A DNA stretch of 10,281 bases. Origin: Rubrobacteraceae bacterium (GTDB lineage: Bacteria; Actinomycetota; Rubrobacteria; Rubrobacterales; Rubrobacteraceae). The stretch covers positions 1 to 10,281 of the forward strand of contig JAUJMB010000053.1 of NCBI GenBank assembly GCA_030447045.1. The letters are read 5' to 3'. Made by a program: the position numbers and the translations under genes. Under the pieces are notes generated by a model. That model saw nothing but the letters and a program-made list of their open reading frames with translations. It was not told the DNA's origin and made no database searches. Shown in pieces: positions 6,256 through 10,281 of the stretch; the first letter of the stretch is position 1, and each line of letters starts with the position of its first letter.

Positions 6256-7719
6256 TCACTCCCCGCGCCGTACGACCCCGCCGGCCACCACCCGATCCCC
6301 GTCTGCGGTGTAGAAGACCGCGGACTGCCCGGCCGCAACGCCCATCACGGGCTCCTCCAGGCGCGCGACCCAGCCCCCCTCCCCGTCCTCCTCGACCCGG
6401 CACGGCACGGGAGCGGAGTTGTACCGCACCTGCACGGCCCGGGCCTCCTCCATCGGCAGGAAGCGGTTGAGGCCGCCTACCCTCACCTCGCGCACCTCCA
6501 GGTCCCTGCGACGCCCCACGACGACCTGCTTGCTCTCCGGACGGACCTCGGTGACGTAGAGCGGGGTCGGGGCGGAGACCCCGATGCCGCGCCGCTGGCC
6601 CACGGTAAAGTCCACCACGCCCGCGTGGCGGCCGAGGACCGCGCCGGCTCGGTCCACCACGTCGCCGGGCTCGGCGGAGACGGTCTTGCGCACGAACCGG
6701 CGGTAGTCGCCGTCGGGGATAAAGCAGATGTCCTGGCTCTCGGGGGTGTAGGCGACGGCGAGGCCGCGGTCCTCGGCGATGCCGCGCACCTCCGTCTTGC
6801 GGTACTCGCCGAGCGGGAAGACGGCCCGGGCGAGGAGCTCTCTCGGTATCGGCCACAGCACGTAGGTCTGGTCCTTGCTCTCGTCCACGGGCCGCGCCAG
6901 GCTCGGGCCCTCCCCCACCCTGGCGTAGTGGCCGGTCGCGACACCGCGGAAACCGAGCTCGTCCGCGAGGAACGCCGCGGCGTGAAACTTCACGTGGGCG
7001 TTGCAACTGACGCACGGGTTCGGGGTGCGCCCCTCTTCGTAGGACCCGACAAAGTCGCGCATGACGCGCTTGTCGAAGAGCTCTTTGAGGTTCAGCGTGA
7101 AGTGCGGCAGGCCCATCCTGTGCGCCGTGTCCCTGGCGAAGAGCACGGTGTCGGGCGAGCAGCACGACCGGCTGCCCTTCTCGCCGTCGTGCAGCCGGAA
7201 CGTGACGGCCGCCACGTCGTGGCCGGCCTCCTTGAGCAGCAGCGCCGTCACGGCGGAGTCGACCCCGCCGCTCATCGCCGCCACCACCCCGTTCGGGTCC
7301 CCGTCGCCCCCGCCGGCGTATCCTTCGAGCAGTCCCGCCCCCGCCGTGCGGGTCCAGTGGTCCTCGAACGCCTTGTGCAGGGCGTCGAGCACCAGCGTCA
7401 GCGCGTGCCCCTTGCCCTCTGGCAGCGGGCCGCCGAGCGCCCCCTCGACGTCGGCCTTGGAGACCCTGGCGGCGTCGAGCAGGCCCTTCCCAAGCACCAG
7501 CTCCGTGAGTGCCGAGCCCGCCGCGACGCACGCCGCGCACCCGAAGACCTCGTATCTGACGTCCTCCACGACGTTCTCGCGCACCAGGACCGTGAACCCC
7601 GCGACGTCCCCGCAGGCCGCATCCCCAGACTCGCCCCTCCCGGAGGGGTCTTCGAGGCGTCCGGCGTTGCGGGGGCTGACGAGGTGGTCTATTACGAGTG
7701 GGTTGTAGGCTCCAGGCAT
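6256..7719 (-). CDS. mnmA: IscU/NifU-like scaffold domain fused to tRNA 2-thiouridylase MnmA
   Basis: MnmA adenylates U34 of certain tRNAs and replaces its oxygen with sulfur, giving 2-thiouridine. The 487-aa product is about 120 aa longer than ordinary MnmA. Residues 1-122 read as an IscU-type scaffold: VIDHLVSPRNAG (9-20), ACGDV with C36 and D38, GCAACVAAGS with C61 and C64, and LPEGKGHA (99-106) with H105. After a glycine-rich linker (about 125-143) comes a complete MnmA: P-loop SGGVDS (150-155), PNPCVSCN with C236 and C239, ESQDICFIPDGDYR with C332, and VGQRRGIG (373-380). The ATG at 7719 fits the IscU N-terminus but lacks a clear Shine-Dalgarno sequence. The cysteine desulfurase gene lies 154 bases upstream and is the likely sulfur donor. 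The scaffold lacks the third cluster Cys (A106). Confidence 0.95.
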   Translation of the reverse strand: MPGAYNPLVIDHLVSPRNAGRLEDPSGRGESGDAACGDVAGFTVLVRENVVEDVRYEVFGCAACVAAGSALTELVLGKGLLDAARVSKADVEGALGGPLPEGKGHALTLVLDALHKAFEDHWTRTAGAGLLEGYAGGGDGDPNGVVAAMSGGVDSAVTALLLKEAGHDVAAVTFRLHDGEKGSRSCCSPDTVLFARDTAHRMGLPHFTLNLKELFDKRVMRDFVGSYEEGRTPNPCVSCNAHVKFHAAAFLADELGFRGVATGHYARVGEGPSLARPVDESKDQTYVLWPIPRELLARAVFPLGEYRKTEVRGIAEDRGLAVAYTPESQDICFIPDGDYRRFVRKTVSAEPGDVVDRAGAVLGRHAGVVDFTVGQRRGIGVSAPTPLYVTEVRPESKQVVVGRRRDLEVREVRVGGLNRFLPMEEARAVQVRYNSAPVPCRVEEDGEGGWVARLEEPVMGVAAGQSAVFYTADGDRVVAGGVVRRGE

Positions 7720-7725
7720 CAGGCT

Positions 7726-7764
7726 TCAGGCCCCAGGTGGCCGATGCGGAGTGGGCAGAGACAT
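7726..7764 (-). CDS. Possible 12-codon leader peptide before mnmA
   Basis: ATG at 7764 with AGAGG six bases upstream opens a frame reading MSLPTPHRPPGA and ends with TGA at 7728-7726, six bases before the mnmA ATG. Position and ribosome-binding site suggest a leader peptide that could couple translation to mnmA, whose own start has no clear Shine-Dalgarno sequence. Length is too short to judge coding from composition, so this is a weak call. Confidence 0.25.
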   Translation of the reverse strand: MSLPTPHRPPGA

Positions 7765-7797
7765 CTCTCGCCTCTGGCCGGTGTGGTGTGGCTCAAA

Positions 7798-7809
7798 TTC
7801 ACGGGTGAA
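7798..7809. repeat. Short dyad in the iscS-mnmA intergenic region
   Basis: TTCAC-GG-GTGAA is a perfect 5-bp dyad in the middle of the iscS-mnmA spacer. A second one, AGAGA-CA-TCTCT, lies at 7757-7768. Either could be a small operator or RNA hairpin; neither is followed by a T-run on the minus strand. Confidence 0.25.
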
Positions 7810-7873
7810 ACGTTCTCCTTTGTTCTCGCCGCCGGTTTCCTTCCTCGGGCGGCTGATGCCTGAAACCCGAAGC

Positions 7874-9034
7874 CTAACCCGCGTAGAGCGGTGATACCTT
7901 GCGGAGGCGCCCGACGGCCTCCGCGAAGGCCGCGAGGAAGCCCTCGACCTCTTGCCTGGTGTTGTCCTTACCGACCGTGATCCTGGCCGCCGAGAGGGCG
8001 TCCTCTTCGTCCCGGCCGAGCGCGAGCAGCAACCCCGAAGGCCGGTCGCCGCCGCCCGAGCACGCCGACCCGCTCCCGATGGCGTAGCCGAGGGCGTCGA
8101 GCACGAGCACGAGGCTCTCCGCCCCGACACCGCGCACCGAGACGTGGGCGTTGTTGGAGAGCCGGCGCTCGGGATGCCCGTTAAGCTCAACGTCGGGCAG
8201 GGCGAGGAGGCCTTCTATAAGCCGGTCGCGCAGCTCGGTCTCGTGTTCCGTCCTCCGGTCCAGCTCGTCGCGCGCGAGGTCCGCCGCCGCCCCGAGGCCG
8301 ACTATGCCGGCGACGTTCTCCGTGCCGCTCCTCAGGCCCCCCTCCTGCCCGCCGCCGAAGAGGACCGGCCCGATCGGCGTACCCCCGCGCACGTAGAGCG
8401 CGCCGACGCCCTGGGGGCCGTAGATCTTGTGCCCCGAGATGGCGAGAGTAGAGACCCCCGCCTCCCCCACGTCGATAGCTTCCCTGCCGGCCGCCTGCAC
8501 CGCGTCGGCGTGGAACGGCACGCCCCGCCGCGCGCACTCGGCGGCGAGCTCGCGGACGGGCTGCACGGTGCCGACCTCGTTGTTGGCCCACATCACCGCC
8601 GCCAGTGCCGTGTCCGGACGGAGGGCACGGGCGAACTCGTCCACGTCGATTAGGCCGTGCCCGTCCACCCCGAGCCAGGTGACCTCGAAGCCCTCCGCCT
8701 CCAGTTGGCGGGCGGCCTCGCGCACGGCTGGGTGCTCTACCTCGGAGACGACGAGGTGGCGTCGGTCCGGGCCGGCGGCGCGGGCGATGCCCAGGACGGC
8801 GAGGCAGTCGGCCTCCGTGCCCCCCGCCGTAAAGAAGACCTCGGCGGCAGACGCGCCGACAAGGGCGGCCACCGATTCGCGGGCGCGCTCGACGGCGGCC
8901 CGGGCGGCGGCGCCGCGGGCGTGGATCGAGGACGGGTTACCCCGGCCGGCGCCGAGGTGCGGAAGCATGGCCTCCAGCACCCGCGGCTCCAGGGGCGTGG
9001 TGGCGGCGTTGTCCAGGTAGACGGTGTCCTGCAT
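7874..9034 (-). CDS. iscS: Cysteine desulfurase, IscS/NifS family
   Basis: This PLP enzyme converts L-cysteine to alanine and holds the sulfur as an enzyme persulfide for Fe-S clusters or thiolated tRNA. The 386-aa product has full family length and the expected motifs: VYLDNAATTPLEPRV (5-19), the PLP-stacking His in VEHPAV (H101), HADAVQAAG (175-183, with D177 binding the PLP ring), SGHKIYGPQGVGALYV with the Schiff-base lysine K203, and GSGSACSGG with the catalytic Cys C325. The loop resembles group I desulfurases. The ATG at 9034 is preferred over a GTG seven codons upstream because it puts the YLDNAATT strand at the normal distance from the start. No Shine-Dalgarno sequence precedes it, while a -10 candidate ends only nine bases before the ATG. 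Its neighbour mnmA, as in B. subtilis yrvO-mnmA, suggests dedication to tRNA thiolation. No iscR, iscA, hscA or hscB is visible. Confidence 0.96.
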   Translation of the reverse strand: MQDTVYLDNAATTPLEPRVLEAMLPHLGAGRGNPSSIHARGAAARAAVERARESVAALVGASAAEVFFTAGGTEADCLAVLGIARAAGPDRRHLVVSEVEHPAVREAARQLEAEGFEVTWLGVDGHGLIDVDEFARALRPDTALAAVMWANNEVGTVQPVRELAAECARRGVPFHADAVQAAGREAIDVGEAGVSTLAISGHKIYGPQGVGALYVRGGTPIGPVLFGGGQEGGLRSGTENVAGIVGLGAAADLARDELDRRTEHETELRDRLIEGLLALPDVELNGHPERRLSNNAHVSVRGVGAESLVLVLDALGYAIGSGSACSGGGDRPSGLLLALGRDEEDALSAARITVGKDNTRQEVEGFLAAFAEAVGRLRKVSPLYAG

Positions 9035-9043
9035 GGCCAGGCT

Positions 9044-9071
9044 AGTGTATCTCACGGGGGGGAAATTTCAG
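9044..9071 (-). promoter_or_regulatory. Candidate iscS promoter giving a near-leaderless mRNA
   Basis: On the minus strand CTGAAA (9071-9066), a 16-base spacer and TACACT (9049-9044) match a housekeeping promoter at four of six -35 positions and at the TAnnnT of the -10. A start about seven bases downstream would fall at or next to the ATG at 9034, consistent with the missing Shine-Dalgarno sequence. The site occupies the 57-base gap after the lipoprotein gene. Confidence 0.4.
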
Positions 9072-9091
9072 CCGCAGAGCGGGTTTGCGGG

Positions 9092-10108
9092 CTAGATGGT
9101 CACCGTCGAGGCGACCGCGCCGCCGGGGTCGAGGAGCGCCACCTGGTCCCCGGGCGCCAGGTCCAGGTCCGTGCCGCCCTCGAAGGTGCCCGCGACCTGC
9201 TCCCCGTCGGCATCCACCACGTCCGGGACGCGGCCGACGGAGGCGCTGGCCTGGGGTGGGATCCTGATGTCGCTGTTCACCGTAACCTGCGGCGCGTCGG
9301 GGTCGACCTGGGCGTCCTCGGGGCTCAGCACCCGCAAGGTGTAGCCCTGGAGGTTGACCGCCCTCTCCGTGCGGTTCTGGACGCTGAAGAACTCGATGCC
9401 GCCCCCGTCCTCCGTGAGCTCGACCGTCTCGACGACGACGTCGACGTCGCTCGTGTTGTCCTCGACCTCGACGGCGGCCAAATCGAAGAGCGCCTGGCTC
9501 AGGACCGCCTGCGGGGTGTAGCCCTGGAAGAGGTTCGTGATCACGTACCGCCCGTCGGAGGTCGGCGCGAGCATCGCGACGAAGGGCGTGATACCGACCT
9601 CCAGCTGCGCGGCGAGCGTGCCGTACTCCCCCTCCTGCAACTCCCCCTCCCCGGCCGCCGAACCCGGATTGGAGATGTCGTAGCTGAAGAACTCTATGGT
9701 GGGGTACTGGACCCTCAGCTCCTCCATCGCGTCCCGCATCTGGCGGTCCACCGAGAGGCCCTGCGGGTAATCGAGGGCGTCCTCGTCGAGCTTGTAGAAC
9801 TGGACCGCGATCCTGGCCCGCCGGCCGTAGGCCTCGCTGAAGTTCGGTGGGACGGGCTGCGAGGTGTTGAGATCGAAGGTTGGGTCGGCGACGGTCTCGG
9901 CCTGCCCCGTGCCGACGGCCACCCCGGACTGGGCCCCGGGGTCCACCGCAGGCGCCGTCTGGGCCGGGGGCGGCGTCGCCGGCTCCTCCGGCACGCTCGC
10001 CTCTTCTTCGCCGCCGCCGCACGCGGTCAGGGCGAGGATCACGCAGAGGAGGGTCGCGAGCACGACGGGCCGTACGGAAGATCTCTTGGCGCCGATGCCT
10101 GCTCTCAA
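9092..10108 (-). CDS. Lipoprotein with thioredoxin-like region and C-terminal lamin-tail-like domain
   Basis: Function is not recognised. The 338-aa product starts with a lipoprotein signal: basic residues K8, R9 and R13, a hydrophobic stretch (15-27) and lipobox LTAC with C30, so it should be anchored outside the membrane. A Pro/Ala/Glu-rich linker (about 33-85) follows. Residues about 98-213 read as a thioredoxin-like fold (RIAVQFYKLDEDA, then YPTIEFFSYDISN, then a GITPF cis-Pro-type motif near P175 and VITNLFQGYTP), but there is no CXXC, so it is not a redox enzyme. Residues about 222-338 resemble a lamin-tail domain: FFSVQNRTERAVNLQGYTLR, then LAPGDQVALLDPGGAVASTV. The start is TTG at 10108, just after GGGGGAGAGG (short spacing). 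The frame is open further upstream but has no signal-peptide logic there. Domain calls are from pattern only. Confidence 0.85.
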   Translation of the reverse strand: MRAGIGAKRSSVRPVVLATLLCVILALTACGGGEEEASVPEEPATPPPAQTAPAVDPGAQSGVAVGTGQAETVADPTFDLNTSQPVPPNFSEAYGRRARIAVQFYKLDEDALDYPQGLSVDRQMRDAMEELRVQYPTIEFFSYDISNPGSAAGEGELQEGEYGTLAAQLEVGITPFVAMLAPTSDGRYVITNLFQGYTPQAVLSQALFDLAAVEVEDNTSDVDVVVETVELTEDGGGIEFFSVQNRTERAVNLQGYTLRVLSPEDAQVDPDAPQVTVNSDIRIPPQASASVGRVPDVVDADGEQVAGTFEGGTDLDLAPGDQVALLDPGGAVASTVTI

Positions 10109-10172
10109 CCTCTCCCCCGGCCGCCCACCGATGATCGTGGCCCGCCGACGCGTCCCCGGCCGGACCTGCGCT

Positions 10173-10201
10173 AACTTAGCACGGGGGCCAGGAGCACGCA
10201 A
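10173..10201 (-). promoter_or_regulatory. Candidate promoter of the lipoprotein gene within dyad symmetries
   Basis: On the minus strand TTGCGT (10201-10196), a 17-base spacer and TAAGTT (10178-10173) form a plausible promoter, with a leader of about 58 bases before the TTG. The -10 lies inside the 11-bp palindrome GCTAACTTAGC (10170-10180). The -35 lies inside GCACGC-AACGA-GCGTGC (10194-10210), next to the perfect palindrome GCGTGCACGC (10205-10214). These could be operator half-sites. Confidence 0.4.
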
Positions 10202-10219
10202 CGAGCGTGCACGCCGCCC

Positions 10220-10245
10220 GCCCCGGCCGTCGGGGCCGCCTTTTT
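10220..10245 (+). terminator. Possible rightward intrinsic terminator
   Basis: GCCCCG-GCCGT-CGGGGC (10220-10236), four bases and TTTTT (10241-10245) form a modest hairpin plus T-run on the plus strand. No plus-strand gene ends before it in this window, so it may be chance, or stop antisense transcription. The last 36 bases of the window hold nothing I can identify. Confidence 0.25.
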
Positions 10246-10281
10246 CGGCTAACATTGGACTATTCCACGCCCACCGGACCC

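Larger units (their letters stand above)
7700..7880. repeat. Intergenic inverted-repeat element spanning the iscS stop and mnmA start
   Basis: The left end (7706-7740, plus strand) is five tandem heptads: TAGGCTC, CAGGCAT, CAGGCTT, CAGGCCC, CAGGTGG. The right end (7876-7849, read on the minus strand) has TAGGCTT, CGGGTTT, CAGGCAT, CAGCCGC. The two arrays face inward. CAGGCATCAG (7713-7722) and CTGATGCCTG (7853-7862) are a perfect 10-bp inverted pair, and GGGTT/AACCC (7700-7704, 7876-7880) extend the symmetry with small gaps. The iscS TAG and the mnmA ATG both lie within the repeats. It could be a heptad-type repeat or a small MITE-like insertion, and its RNA could fold over the mnmA start. 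No clear target-site duplication is seen. Confidence 0.55.

Noticed and set aside
4918..7863. Plus-strand open frame of 981 codons, longer than alaS
   Set aside because: It runs antisense through six well-supported genes and two intergenic gaps, is dominated by Arg, Pro, Ala and Gly, and shows no domain. Such frames are expected opposite GC-rich coding DNA.
9061..9094. Terminator after the lipoprotein gene
   Set aside because: The CCGCA/TGCGG hairpin has only five base pairs, a nine-base loop and no real T-run on the minus strand.
8657..10174. Plus-strand open frame of 505 codons opposite iscS and the lipoprotein gene
   Set aside because: Antisense to a well-supported desulfurase and a lipoprotein with signal peptide; repetitive charged composition and no ribosome-binding site that I could see.

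Overview
The window is GC-rich and every supported gene lies on the minus strand, so transcription runs from right (10281) to left (1). GC content, frequent GTG/TTG starts, short overlaps between genes and the order cysteine desulfurase - mnmA - (sigma operon) - alaS - ruvX - mltG suggest a deep-branching actinomycete. I favour a Rubrobacter-like bacterium. That assignment is inference from gene order and protein character, since I could run no search.

Layout in order of transcription. (1) 9092-10108: a lipoprotein gene with a thioredoxin-like region and a C-terminal lamin-tail-like domain, behind a promoter region rich in dyad symmetry. (2) 7874-9034: an IscS/NifS-type cysteine desulfurase, probably read from a near-leaderless promoter. 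(3) 7700-7880: a compact intergenic element of heptad-type repeats in inverted orientation. It overlaps the iscS stop and the mnmA start and can fold so that it covers the mnmA start codon. (4) 6256-7719: one ORF joining an IscU/NifU-type scaffold domain to a complete MnmA tRNA 2-thiouridylase. (5) 4341-6180: a four-gene stress-type cluster of DUF948 (YtxG-like), a YtxH-like protein, a short degenerate anti-sigma-like protein, and a SigB/SigF/SigG-family sigma factor, led by a TATAAT promoter with a possible overlapping SigF-type site. (6) 175-4354: alaS, ruvX and mltG, which overlap or abut the sigma gene and each other. (7) 1-174: the short region after mltG and the probable first codons of the next gene, likely aroE by synteny.

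How the parts fit. IscS removes sulfur from cysteine and MnmA installs it at wobble U34 of tRNA. The fused scaffold domain suggests an intramolecular sulfur or Fe-S handling step between them. The sigma factor and its apparently ATP-blind partner are translationally coupled, in the order seen in spoIIAB-sigF and rsbW-sigB. The downstream genes for alanyl-tRNA synthesis, RuvX and septal peptidoglycan processing probably share that transcript. There is no gene-free stretch over 300 bases, no rRNA or tRNA gene, no CRISPR array, and no recognisable IS element or phage gene.
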